64,000 nucleotides of DNA, taken from positions 2,377,813 to 2,441,812 of the forward strand of contig NZ_DASYGY010000009.1 of NCBI RefSeq assembly GCF_035999195.1. The letters run 5' to 3'. The DNA comes from Pseudoxanthomonas sp. (lineage in GTDB: Bacteria > Pseudomonadota > Gammaproteobacteria > Xanthomonadales > Xanthomonadaceae). Both the position numbers and the translations under genes were made by a program. The notes beneath the pieces were generated by a model, which ran no database searches, was not told the DNA's origin, and worked only from the letters and a program-made list of their open reading frames with translations. This document shows, one piece after another, positions 26,022 to 35,005 of this stretch. How positions within the stretch are numbered: position 1 is the first letter of the stretch; the number at the start of each line of letters is the position of its first letter.

Positions 26022-26633
26022 CGCGGCGCGCTTGGCGTGGCGGAACTCCACCGCCAGGCGGATGTCGCCCTTGCGGATCGGTGCGCTGCTGCGCCACCAC
26101 GCGGCGGTGGCGGCATCCAGCTCGCTGTCTTCCTGCGCCAGCCGGCGCAGCAGTGTGATGTCCTCGGCGCTGGCCAGCTGTTCGTCGGGCAGGTAGTAGC
26201 GTTCGAGCGGCAGACGGGCCGCCTCGGGCGTGCGCGTGACCCGGGCGATCAGGGCGGCAGCCGACAGTCCCAGCAGCACGTAGCCGGCCAGCAGGACCGG
26301 AATCGAGTCGCGCGCGCTGCCGAGCCAGGCGACGAGGCCGGCCACGACCAGCAGCAGGAGCAGCAGCCGGGCGAGGCGGTCGAAGCGCTGGATCTCGCTG
26401 GCGGCGCGCCGCCGCTCCCGCGCCCGCGTGCCGACCTCCTCCACCGACAGGCTCTTGCGGCTCATCAGCGCACGCCGGGCCCCGAGGCTGGCGGCCGTTT
26501 CGGTGGGCGGGATGGCGTACAGCGAGAACCGGCGCAGGGAAGGCTCACCGGTGCCGCCGCGCGGGCGAGCGGAGGCGGAACGGGAATCGGCAGGCAGCGC
26601 GGCAGGCCGCGGGAACGTCGGGCGATGGTCCAT
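25998..26633 (-). CDS. Hypothetical two-helix membrane protein
   Basis: 211-aa protein with two adjacent membrane segments (about residues 90-108 and 112-130) between a basic coiled segment (RKSLSVEEVGTRARERRRAASEIQRFDRLAR) and a soluble C-terminal region. No family is recognised. The start is uncertain: residues 1-55 are low-complexity, so the methionine at MSRKSLSVEE (about 26465) is an alternative. Its 3' end overlaps the convergent hydrolase gene by 24 bases. Confidence 0.6.
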   Translation of the reverse strand: MDHRPTFPRPAALPADSRSASARPRGGTGEPSLRRFSLYAIPPTETAASLGARRALMSRKSLSVEEVGTRARERRRAASEIQRFDRLARLLLLLLVVAGLVAWLGSARDSIPVLLAGYVLLGLSAAALIARVTRTPEAARLPLERYYLPDEQLASAEDITLLRRLAQEDSELDAATAAWWRSSAPIRKGDIRLAVEFRHAKRAASGLGQER

Positions 26634-26713
26634 GGGTGGGCCTTGAAGGAAAGGAAGGCCGGGTGGCACGGTCCCCCATGGACCTGCCCGCCCCGGCCTG
26701 CCCCTGAAATCGT

Positions 26714-26751
26714 GATGTGCATCTCATTCCGGACATGAGATGTTTCACATC
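26714..26751. promoter_or_regulatory. Nested inverted repeat upstream of the two-helix membrane protein gene
   Basis: Perfect 8-base arms CATCTCAT (26720-26727) and ATGAGATG (26735-26742) are enclosed by a second pair, GATGTG (26714-26719) and CACATC (26746-26751). It could be an operator or a hairpin ending the YgjP transcript; there is no T-run, so an operator is favoured. Confidence 0.4.
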
Positions 26752-26764
26752 AAGATTTTCGCCC

Positions 26765-27553
26765 TCAGCCGGCCACCAGCAGCCGGTGCAGGCGCGCCTT
26801 CAACCGCCGGCCCTCGGCGTGGAACCATGCCCGTTCGTCCCGCCAGTCGGGGAAACGCGCCTCCACCTCGCGCCAGAAGGCGGGCGAATGGTTGGCCTGC
26901 AGCAGGTGGCAGAGCTCGTGGACCAGCACGTACTCGAAGGCCGAGGGTCGGCCCAGCACCAGCGCCAGGTCCAGCGTCAGCGTGCCGTCCGGCGCCAGTG
27001 AACCCCATTGCGAGGACATCACCTTCAGCCGGATCTGCCGCGGCGCACGCGGCAGGCCGGTCAGGTAGGCCGGCAGCCAGCGGCCGATGTCGGCGCGTGC
27101 TTCGGCTTCGTAGAACGCGCGCAGGGTCCGGCGCAGCGTGGCGTCGCTGGCGCGCGCGGGCAGGTGGACGTGGATTCCATCCCCGTCCTGCGCGATACGG
27201 GCATAGCGGCCCTCGTGCCAGTGCAGCGGCACGTCCTCGCCGCGCAGCGGCAGGTGTGGGGTGACGCCGGCCACGAAGGACGCCGCGTCGTCGCCCGGCG
27301 CATGGCGGGCCATCTGTTCGGCCAGCCAGTCGCGGTGCTGCTGCAGGAAGCGCTCGCCGGCCACCAGGCTGGCACGCCAGGGCAATGTCAGTCGCGCGCC
27401 GCGCTCGTCGATGCTCAGCTTCAGCCGCTTGGCGCGTGGATCGCGCACCCGCTGCACCTCCACGTCGCGGCCATCCTCCAGCTGCAGCGTCACGGTATCG
27501 CGTTCGACGCTGCGGGGCGTGCGGGTGGTGAGGCGCTGGAGCAGGGACGGCAT
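26765..27553 (-). CDS. YgjP-like M48-type metallopeptidase (WLM/DUF45)
   Basis: 262-aa protein of the YgjP/DUF45 family. The zinc motif HELCH (in EYVLVHELCHLLQANHSPAFW, about residue 208) is preceded by the family signature SSQWGSLAPDGTLTL, and a downstream glutamate would complete the site. The N-terminal half is a beta-rich domain with the RAKRLKLSID pattern. Cytoplasmic; a role in proteolysis is inferred from the zinc motif only. A TACCAT hexamer lies 6 bases before the ATG. Confidence 0.87.
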   Translation of the reverse strand: MPSLLQRLTTRTPRSVERDTVTLQLEDGRDVEVQRVRDPRAKRLKLSIDERGARLTLPWRASLVAGERFLQQHRDWLAEQMARHAPGDDAASFVAGVTPHLPLRGEDVPLHWHEGRYARIAQDGDGIHVHLPARASDATLRRTLRAFYEAEARADIGRWLPAYLTGLPRAPRQIRLKVMSSQWGSLAPDGTLTLDLALVLGRPSAFEYVLVHELCHLLQANHSPAFWREVEARFPDWRDERAWFHAEGRRLKARLHRLLVAG

Positions 27554-27559
27554 GGCGCG

Positions 27560-27565
27560 ATGGTA
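27560..27565 (-). promoter_or_regulatory. Candidate -10 hexamer of the ygjP-like gene (leaderless layout)
   Basis: TACCAT on the minus strand, separated from the ATG at 27553 by 6 bases. Confidence 0.35.
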
Positions 27566-27630
27566 ACGGAAGCGGTATGCGGCGAAGGCATCGCGGAGCG
27601 CGGAGCGGGCGCCGCTCCACGGCGGCGCCG

Positions 27631-28533
27631 TCACTCCGCCTTGCTGAGCTTCAGCGCGTGCTCCAGCACCAGGAACAGGCGCTTCAGTTCGCCGGCCATC
27701 AGCGCGAAGCGGGCATCGAGCTCGGCGCGCAGGTCGTCGTGCTCGGTGTTCTCCAATTGGTCGACGGCGCCGTCGAGGAACTTCAGCTTGCGCACGATCA
27801 GGTCTTCGCCTAGGACGAACGACACGTGGTCGTCGAGCACCAGCGCCAGCTTGGTGACCTGCTTGCCGGCTTCCAGGTGCTTGGCGATCTCGTCGCTCTG
27901 CAGCTCCTGGTTCTGGCACTTCACCACCGCGCCGCCTTCCATCGCGTCCTTCAGCTCGCACTCCTCGCCCAGCGACAGGCCTTCCGGCAGCGGCTCGCCG
28001 GCGATCCAGCCGGTCAGCACGCTGCGCGGTGCGACTTCGGCATTCAGCGGCAGGGCGGGGAAGCTGCCCAGTGCGCGGCGCACTTCCGACACTACGTTCT
28101 CGCCGGTCTTGCGCGAGGACGCATCGACGGCGATGAAACCGTGCTCCAGGTCAATCAGCGCATCAGTGCGCGAAGGCTTGACGAACGCGCGCGGCAGCAG
28201 CTCGTGCAGCAGATCGTCCTTCAGGCGCTTGCGGGTCTTGCCGCCGGGCTTGCGGCCTTCCTTCGCCTCGATCTCCAGCAGCTTCTTCTGCAGCAGGTCG
28301 TTGACCACCGCACCGGGCAGGATCTTGTCTTCGCCGCCGACGCTCAGCCAGATGGCGTCGCTGATGCGGTGGGACAGCGCCTCTTCGCCACGGCCGAACG
28401 GCGAGATGAAACCGCGCGAGGACAGCTCCAGCGGGCCGACCGGCTTGAGCGCGGCCTCGGGCAACAGGTCATCGAGCTGGGAGAAATCGAGGGAGGTGGG
28501 GAAGCGGAACAGGGTCAGATTGCGAAAGAACAT
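27631..28533 (-). CDS. rdgC: RdgC, recombination-associated DNA-binding protein
   Basis: 300-aa ring-forming dsDNA-binding protein that limits RecA-dependent recombination. The N-terminus MFFRNLTLFRF, the GFISPFG and LLPRAFVKPSRTDALIDLEHGFIAVDASSRKTGENVVSEVRRALGSF blocks, and a C-terminal helical region are characteristic. Full length. It stands between a repeat element and the ygjP-like gene. Confidence 0.96.
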   Translation of the reverse strand: MFFRNLTLFRFPTSLDFSQLDDLLPEAALKPVGPLELSSRGFISPFGRGEEALSHRISDAIWLSVGGEDKILPGAVVNDLLQKKLLEIEAKEGRKPGGKTRKRLKDDLLHELLPRAFVKPSRTDALIDLEHGFIAVDASSRKTGENVVSEVRRALGSFPALPLNAEVAPRSVLTGWIAGEPLPEGLSLGEECELKDAMEGGAVVKCQNQELQSDEIAKHLEAGKQVTKLALVLDDHVSFVLGEDLIVRKLKFLDGAVDQLENTEHDDLRAELDARFALMAGELKRLFLVLEHALKLSKAE

Positions 28534-28581
28534 CGGGGAATCAGAGTCCGGTAAATGAGGGGAATGCGTGTGGTTGCTGGC

Positions 28582-28684
28582 CCGTCATCCCGGCGAAAGC
28601 CGGCATCCATTCTGCTTCTGCCATCCGCCAGCGCGCTGAAGCGCAAGAGCAAGATGGATCCCGGCTTTCGCCGGGATGACGGCG
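28582..28684. repeat. Inverted repeat, CGTCATCCCGGCGAAAGCCGG type
   Basis: CGTCATCCCGGCGAAAGCCGG (from 28583) recurs in inverse orientation (CCGGCTTTCGCCGGGATGACG to about 28682). The arms are about 30 bases with an interior of about 40 bases. It is a widespread dispersed intergenic repeat between ttcA and rdgC. Confidence 0.75.
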
Positions 28685-28698
28685 AGGGTGTGGCGAGG

Positions 28699-29613
<915 letters not shown>

Positions 29614-29619
29614 GGCGCC

Positions 29620-29625
29620 ATTGTA
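29620..29625 (-). promoter_or_regulatory. Candidate -10 hexamer of ttcA (leaderless layout)
   Basis: TACAAT on the minus strand, 6 bases before the ttcA ATG at 29613. Confidence 0.45.
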
Positions 29626-29659
29626 CCGGGGCGCGGTGACGCCCCCGCCGTCGGCGGTG

Positions 29660-29665
29660 TACGCT
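29660..29665 (+). promoter_or_regulatory. Candidate -10 hexamer of the DUF465 gene (leaderless layout)
   Basis: TACGCT, 6 bases before a GTG start at 29672. The spacing matches that seen for ttcA on the other strand. Confidence 0.35.
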
Positions 29666-29671
29666 CGCCGC

Positions 29672-29878
29672 GTGGACATCGACAGCCCCGCCGACATCGC
29701 CGAGAAGATCGCCGCACTCAGGACGGAACATCGCGACCTGGACGACGCCATCGTGCGCCTGGTGGAGGACGGGGAGGCCGACGAGGTCGCCATCAAGCGG
29801 CTGAAGAAGCGCAAGCTGTGGCTGAAGGACTGCATCGCCCGGCTGGAGAGCGCGCTGATCCCGGACGAACCGGCCTGA
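29672..29878 (+). CDS. YdcH-type DUF465 small coiled-coil protein
   Basis: 68-aa protein with a GTG start. The pattern IAALRTEHRDLDDAIVRL ... EVAIKRLKKRKLWLKDCIARLE is the DUF465 helical hairpin, a family of short alpha-helical proteins of unknown function. An in-frame GTG at 29657 is a possible alternative start. The start is chosen because DUF465 proteins are about 65-75 aa long and the GTG follows a -10-like hexamer. Confidence 0.75.
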   Translation: MDIDSPADIAEKIAALRTEHRDLDDAIVRLVEDGEADEVAIKRLKKRKLWLKDCIARLESALIPDEPA

Positions 29879-30156
29879 CGCTGCGGCGTCGTTCCAACCG
29901 GCCGGTCGAAGCCCGAATCTGACGCTGGGCGTCACCCGTGGCGGCGTGCCTGCCATCCCTCAAGCGCATCGCCACTGCCGGAAGGCCGCGTGGCGGTCGT
30001 TTCCCGCCCGCGCGCGGCCCTGCGCGCAGTTGGCCCGATGTTTGCTTCGTAGCCCGGTGTGGGGATTTCCCCGACCGACTGACCGTCTGCCGTCCTGCCG
30101 GCGCCGCGGTTCCCAATGACAGGCCACGCGCTGCCGCGCCGTGGCGAGGGAGTGGC

Positions 30157-30879
30157 ATGGAGCAGGACAAGCCGTTCAACCACCGGATGCCGGTGTCCGC
30201 CCGCGAGGCGCGGATCGCGTCGGCATCGGCCGAGGCGGCGCTGGCCGGCATCGGGCTGCGGATGCGGCGCATCGCGCCGGGCGAACCGCTGGGCGACGTG
30301 CCGCGCCTGCGCCGCGAGGTGTATTTCCACGAACAGGGCCAGTTCGGCGACCGCAGCCGTCGCGTCGCCGACGGCCTGGACGCGTGCGGCACCACCCTGG
30401 CCGTGGAGAAGGCCACGCAGGCGATCGCCACGCTGCGCCTGCACGACTTCTCGTCGCTGGCGGTGCAGGTGGAGTACGGCCACCTGTTCCAGATCGACGA
30501 CTTCGCGCGGACGTGGCCGCTGTCGCAGGTGGCGGTGGGCACGCGCTTCGCCGTGCAGGCCGACCAGCGCAACAAGCCGGTGGTCGACCGGCTGATGGAA
30601 GAGGTCTACCGCTGGGCGCAGGAATCGCGCATCCAGTTTTGCCTGATCGCCTGCGAGCCGTTCCTGCATGGCGTGTTCGAGCACTACGGCTTCCGCGAAT
30701 ACCTGCCGCCGGCGATCCTGCCCGGCGGCGTCGACCTGCTGCGCATGGTGCTGGTGATGGAGGACGAGCCCTACCTGTCCGAATGCGGCTCACCGCTGCA
30801 CCGGCTGATCCGCGAGCCCGCACGCGCGCTGCCGGCCAAGGCGTGGCTGACGCGCCAGTTCCACGCCCTGGGCGGCTGA
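30157..30879 (+). CDS. N-acyl amino acid synthase-like GNAT acyltransferase
   Basis: 240-aa protein of the AHL-synthase-like GNAT group (FeeM or exosortase-associated acyltransferase type). The core runs from LRMRRIAP through VPRLRREVYFHEQGQF, a (L/R)RxxVY pattern shared with LuxI-type and FeeM enzymes, to EVYRWAQESRIQFCLIACEPFLHGVFEHYGFREY. It may acylate an amino acid or amine from acyl-ACP; this is inference from the pattern. The start at 30157 is chosen over an open frame reaching 29938 because the longer extension is low-complexity. Confidence 0.6.
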   Translation: MEQDKPFNHRMPVSAREARIASASAEAALAGIGLRMRRIAPGEPLGDVPRLRREVYFHEQGQFGDRSRRVADGLDACGTTLAVEKATQAIATLRLHDFSSLAVQVEYGHLFQIDDFARTWPLSQVAVGTRFAVQADQRNKPVVDRLMEEVYRWAQESRIQFCLIACEPFLHGVFEHYGFREYLPPAILPGGVDLLRMVLVMEDEPYLSECGSPLHRLIREPARALPAKAWLTRQFHALGG

Positions 30880-30901
30880 GTTCGCGCGCCCGCCGGCGCG
30901 G

Positions 30902-33580
30902 TCAGTCCTGCGGCGCGGCGGCCGGTTCGGCCGGCTTGGCGGCCTCCGGGCTGACCTTCTCGATGGTGTGGCGCAGTTCGCGGCCGAGGATGGCCTTGGC
31001 GTCGCGCGCCCACGCATCCAGGCGGTCGTCGAACAGCAGCTTGCTGTTCTCGTCGGGCCAGACCAGCTTGAGTTCGCGCAGCTTCTGGATGAAGCCGCGG
31101 AACAGGGTCTTGTCGAAGAACTCCGGCGCGGCCGGTGCGTACAGCAGGCTCAGGCGCTGCGCGGCCTGCTGGCACAGGCTTTCCAGTTCCGCCGCACCCA
31201 GCGTTCCGGGGCCGTTCTTCACCAGCACCGAAATGGCGATGTAGTAGCGCTCGAACGCCTGCTGCAGGGAGTGGCCGATCGCACGCAGGCGGAACACCTC
31301 GTCGGTCTGGCCGGCGCTGCGCGCCAGGATGCCGCCATCGTCGTCGTTGACCTGCTGCAGCAGGCCTTCGCGGACGAACACCTCGATGGTGCGCTCCATC
31401 CGCTCGACGAACTCGTCCTCGCTCCACGGCAGGAACAGTTCGGCCTGCAGGAACGGGTACAGCGTGCGGCCCAGCCGGAGCACGCCGGCGCGGCTCATGC
31501 GGCGGTTGTTCTGGAAGCAGCAGGCGATCCACGACGAGGCCGTGAACAGGTGCAGCACGTTGTTGCGGTAGTAGCTCAGCAGCACCGCGGTGTCGTCGTC
31601 CACGCTCAGCACATCGCCCAGCGGATGCTTGATCCGCTGCAGCATGTTGATCTCCTCGGCGTGGGCGATGATGCGGTCCGGCGAATGCGGGGTGACGGTG
31701 ACGCGGTCGGAGTAGGGCAGTTCGGCCAGCAGCGTCTTCGACAGTTCGATCTGCGCGACCAGGTCTGCCTCGCCCATGGCGTGCTTGGGCGTGGACAGCA
31801 GCGCCAGCGCCAGCAGGTTGATCGGGTTCACGTCGGCGGCGCGATTGATGTTGACCTGGATCTGCTGGGCCAGCGCATCGACGATGTCGGACAGCCAGGC
31901 CGGCTTTTCCTCTTCGCCGACCGGCTTGCCGTCCCACTCGGGCGCGTACCTGGACAGCGCGTCGTTCAACGGGATCGGCTCGCCGAAGTTCACCACCACC
32001 TGGCCGTAGTTCTGCCGCAGCACCTTGGGGATGCCCCACAGCACGGCCCAGATGGATTCCTTCTCCTTCGGCCGGCCGCTGAGCTCGTCCAGGTAACTGG
32101 TGCCTTCCAGCAGCTTCTCGTAGCCGATGTAGACCGGCTGGAACAGCACCGGTTTGCGCGGCTGGCGCAGGAACGCACGCAGCGTCATCGAGATCATGCC
32201 GCCCTTCGGCGGCAGCAGCCGGCCGGTGCGCGAGCGTCCGCCTTCGATGAAGTACTCCAGCGAATAGCCGCCGGAGACCAGCTGCGCCACGTACTCGGTG
32301 AACACCGCCGAGTACAGCGGATTGCCGCGGAAACTGCGGCGCATGAAGAACGCGCCGCCCTTGCGCAACAGCGTGCCCACCACCGGCAGGTTGAGGTTGA
32401 TGCCCGCCGCGATGTGCGGCGGCACGATGCCGCGTTCGTACAGCAGGTACGACAGCAGCAGGTAGTCCATGTGGCTGCGGTGGCAGGGCACGTAGACCAC
32501 TTCGTGGCCGGGCGCGGCTTCCTTGAACTTGTCCAGGTGGTGGACCAGCACGCCGTCGTAGATCTGGTTCCACACATGGCTCAGCAGGAAGCTGGCCGAG
32601 CGCACCACCGGGTTGGAATAGTCGGCGGCGATTTCCCAGGCGTAGGCGTGCGCCTTCTTCCATGCGTCCTCGGGCTTGGACTTGTCGCGCCGGGCCTGTT
32701 CGGCGATCGCGTCCTTCACCGGCTCGGCCGCCAGCACCTGGTCGACCAGCAGGCGGCGCGTCGACAGGTCGGGGCCGATGACCGCTTCGCGGATGCGGTG
32801 GAAGTGGGTGCGCAGCACGCGCGAGAGCTTGCGGACGGTGCGTTCGGGTTCGAGGCCTTCGTCTACCGTGTTGCGCAGCGACACCGGCGGCGCGAAGCGC
32901 ACGATGGTGCCGCGGCCGTTGAGCAGGATGGCGAGCAGGCGGCGGAAACGGCCGACGATGGCCCAGTTTTCGGAGAACAGCACCGAGAACCAGCCGCTCT
33001 GCTTGTCCGGCGCGCGGCCGACGAAGATCGACACCGGCACCAGCTGCACGTCCAGCGCCGGGCTGGCGCGGTGCGCCTGCAGCAGCTTGGCCAGCGAACC
33101 GGAATGCGTCTTGGCGCTGACCTGGTCGGGAATCAGCGTGCTGGCATTGCGGCGCGACAGCGCCACGTAGGCACGCTTGCGGCCGAGCGGATTGCCGCCG
33201 ACCGGTACCGGTACCAGCGGCGAAGGCAGGCCGGCGTCGCGGCAGGCGCGGTCGAGGATCAGCGCGTTCGACAGGCCGTAGTCTTCCAGCACGTAGCAGA
33301 CCGGGCGGCCATCCAGCAGGTCGGCCGGCACGTCCGGTTCGATGTTCAGCGCCAGCCACGGATCGGCCAGCCGGCCCAGCAGTCGTGCCCACAGCGGGCG
33401 CTTGGCCTGGCGTGCAGCGGTGTAAGGCGCCATCGGCAGGCCTGCCGTCACCGGTGCGTCGGCGTGGACAGGGGCATCCGGCGACGCCCCGGGCGCAGGC
33501 GCGTCCGTCGCCCCGGACTTCGTGGGGGGCGGCGTCGGCGTCGGGCCGTCCGGAAACGGCAGGGAATTCTGTTCAGGCAT
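30902..33580 (-). CDS. plsB: PlsB, glycerol-3-phosphate 1-O-acyltransferase
   Basis: 892-aa inner-membrane enzyme that makes lysophosphatidic acid from glycerol-3-phosphate and acyl-ACP or acyl-CoA. The acyltransferase HxxxxD motif is VYVPCHRSHMDYLLLSY (about residue 360), followed by FFMRRSFRG, EYFIEGGRSRTGRL and VLFQPVYIGYEKL blocks. The first 45 residues are a Pro/Ala-rich extension. The ATG at 33580 is preferred over one at 33589, because a CATAAT -10-like hexamer overlaps the latter and sits 7 bases before 33580. Confidence 0.95.
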   Translation of the reverse strand: MPEQNSLPFPDGPTPTPPPTKSGATDAPAPGASPDAPVHADAPVTAGLPMAPYTAARQAKRPLWARLLGRLADPWLALNIEPDVPADLLDGRPVCYVLEDYGLSNALILDRACRDAGLPSPLVPVPVGGNPLGRKRAYVALSRRNASTLIPDQVSAKTHSGSLAKLLQAHRASPALDVQLVPVSIFVGRAPDKQSGWFSVLFSENWAIVGRFRRLLAILLNGRGTIVRFAPPVSLRNTVDEGLEPERTVRKLSRVLRTHFHRIREAVIGPDLSTRRLLVDQVLAAEPVKDAIAEQARRDKSKPEDAWKKAHAYAWEIAADYSNPVVRSASFLLSHVWNQIYDGVLVHHLDKFKEAAPGHEVVYVPCHRSHMDYLLLSYLLYERGIVPPHIAAGINLNLPVVGTLLRKGGAFFMRRSFRGNPLYSAVFTEYVAQLVSGGYSLEYFIEGGRSRTGRLLPPKGGMISMTLRAFLRQPRKPVLFQPVYIGYEKLLEGTSYLDELSGRPKEKESIWAVLWGIPKVLRQNYGQVVVNFGEPIPLNDALSRYAPEWDGKPVGEEEKPAWLSDIVDALAQQIQVNINRAADVNPINLLALALLSTPKHAMGEADLVAQIELSKTLLAELPYSDRVTVTPHSPDRIIAHAEEINMLQRIKHPLGDVLSVDDDTAVLLSYYRNNVLHLFTASSWIACCFQNNRRMSRAGVLRLGRTLYPFLQAELFLPWSEDEFVERMERTIEVFVREGLLQQVNDDDGGILARSAGQTDEVFRLRAIGHSLQQAFERYYIAISVLVKNGPGTLGAAELESLCQQAAQRLSLLYAPAAPEFFDKTLFRGFIQKLRELKLVWPDENSKLLFDDRLDAWARDAKAILGRELRHTIEKVSPEAAKPAEPAAAPQD

Positions 33581-33587
33581 CGGCCGC

Positions 33588-33593
33588 ATTATG
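33588..33593 (-). promoter_or_regulatory. Candidate -10 hexamer of plsB (leaderless layout)
   Basis: CATAAT on the minus strand, 7 bases before the ATG at 33580. It overlaps the upstream ATG, which decides the start call. Confidence 0.4.
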
Positions 33594-33726
33594 GCCCACG
33601 GCCATGGCCGGCTGGAAAGCGGTTACAGCGCCAGGCCGGTGTCGTTCATCCGGCACGGCCGCGACATCCGCCCCGCAGGAAAGGACGCAAGTCGTTGAAA
33701 ACAGGGCGTCCGGTACCTGCGGGCCG

Positions 33727-34665
33727 TCAGGGCGGGGTGGGCGGGTCGGGGTCGGCCGCGGGTGTTGGTGCGGGCGGCACGGTGTCGGGTGCGGGCAGGG
33801 CCGCCAGCACCGCGTCGGCGTGCCGCAGGTAGTCGGTGAGGTACCACTGGCCGTCGCGCCGGGTCAGGCTGACCACGGTATCGATCTCGCGTTCGCCCAG
33901 CGGGTAGTGGATGCGCACGGTGGCGGTGTCGCCCGTCTGTTCGACCAGGCCGGTGCGCAGGTCGGTGAAAGTGGTATCGAGCGGCAGGCCGTAGCGGGCG
34001 AACGTGGCCTTGGCCTCGACGAAGAACGGGGTCAGTCGCTGCAGGCTGGCCACCATGCCGGCGTCGTTCACTGCCTGTTCGGTGGTCAGGCCGCTGCGGC
34101 GCGCGGCCGGGGCCAGGCGCGCGAGGGTGGCGCGCGCCAGCGCGGCGTCGCCGAGGGGGGCACGCTGCGCCCAGTCGCTCAGCGCCGCGATCACCTGTGC
34201 GTAGTGGTCGCGCTCTTCCTGGGTGTAGTCGCCCTCGTTCTTCACGTACTGCACGCCGAACAGGCCCAGCGTGCGCGCGGCCTCCTTCAGGTCGCGGTCC
34301 TGGCGCGCGAACTGGCGGTCGAAGCTGCGCTGCAGGGTCTTTTCCGCATCCTTGGCCGACAGCGCGGCCAGCATCGGCACCAGCTTGTCGTCCAGCGGCA
34401 GTTCGGTGAGCGGCCAGCGGCTGTGGCCGGCGCGCCAGGCCGCGTCCAGGCGCGCATGCGTGGCGGGCGGCACCGCATCACGGGCGAAGCCGACCAGGTC
34501 GTCGTGCTGCAGATGGGTGGCCAGCTGGCGCACGGCCGCCGCCGGTTGGCTCGCGGCGCCGGCCAGTTCCTCGGGTTCGCGCTTCTTGCAGGCAGCCAGC
34601 ACCGCCAGCGACAGCCCGAGGGCTGCCAGCACGCGCAGGACGGACGCGGACGGCTTCGGCTTCAT
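33727..34665 (-). CDS. Hypothetical lipoprotein, alpha-helical
   Basis: 312-aa lipoprotein: MKPKPSASVLRVLAALGLSLAVLAAC gives a signal peptide with lipobox LAAC, followed by KKREPEE. The body is helical and ends with a beta-rich segment (GDTATVRIHYPLGEREIDTVVSLTRRDGQWYLTDYL) that looks like an NTF2-like fold, then a Pro/Ala-rich tail. Function unknown. It stands alone between plsB and a terminator. Confidence 0.75.
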   Translation of the reverse strand: MKPKPSASVLRVLAALGLSLAVLAACKKREPEELAGAASQPAAAVRQLATHLQHDDLVGFARDAVPPATHARLDAAWRAGHSRWPLTELPLDDKLVPMLAALSAKDAEKTLQRSFDRQFARQDRDLKEAARTLGLFGVQYVKNEGDYTQEERDHYAQVIAALSDWAQRAPLGDAALARATLARLAPAARRSGLTTEQAVNDAGMVASLQRLTPFFVEAKATFARYGLPLDTTFTDLRTGLVEQTGDTATVRIHYPLGEREIDTVVSLTRRDGQWYLTDYLRHADAVLAALPAPDTVPPAPTPAADPDPPTPP

Positions 34666-34837
34666 GCGGTGTGACTCCCCAGTCGCGTCGCATCTTCGCG
34701 GGAGCCGCGGGGGCGGGCAAGCACGGCCGTCGCAGTTGTGGCGCAGGGGGCAGGGGCGGGAACCGGGAATGAAACACGCCGGAGGCCGGGGATATCTCGT
34801 CGGCAGGGAAAGACCGTTCCCCGTTCCCCGCTTCAAA

Positions 34838-34955
34838 CAAAAAAGGAGGCCGGGCGCCTTGCGGCGTCGCGACCTCCTGAAATCCGGCCGAAGCCGGAGG
34901 ACGAAGTGTTGTGGCACATCTCCGGCCCGAAGGCCGGATGCGCACAGCCTACCTG
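34838..34955 (-). ncRNA. Candidate structured small RNA ending in a Rho-independent terminator
   Basis: Read on the minus strand: a CCGGCC-TTCG-GGCCGG hairpin (about 34919-34938), a second CCGGC-TTCG-GCCGG hairpin (about 34883-34900), then a terminator stem GGAGG...CCTCC with TTTTTT at 34839-34877. It directly follows an AT-rich stretch, so it could be an independent RNA or just the structured 3' end of the pyrF operon transcript. Confidence 0.3.
34839..34877 (-). terminator. Rho-independent terminator of the pyrF operon
   Basis: On the minus strand GGAGGTCGCGACGCC pairs imperfectly with GGCGCCCGGCCTCC around a GCAA loop and is followed by six T residues. Confidence 0.7.
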
Positions 34956-35005
34956 CGCCCGAATGCTAAGGCAATACCTGAAATAGATACAGATAAGCTA
35001 TTGAA

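Larger units (their letters stand above)
34666..35005. other. Intergenic region downstream of pyrF
   Basis: 340 bases with no protein gene. Next to pyrF is an AT-rich stretch (34955-35010), then two UUCG-capped hairpins and a strong terminator on the minus strand (34839-34955, listed separately). The rest, 34666-34835, is GC-rich with no recognised element. Confidence 0.5.

Noticed and set aside
30968..33832. A plus-strand open frame of 954 codons
   Set aside because: Antisense shadow of plsB.
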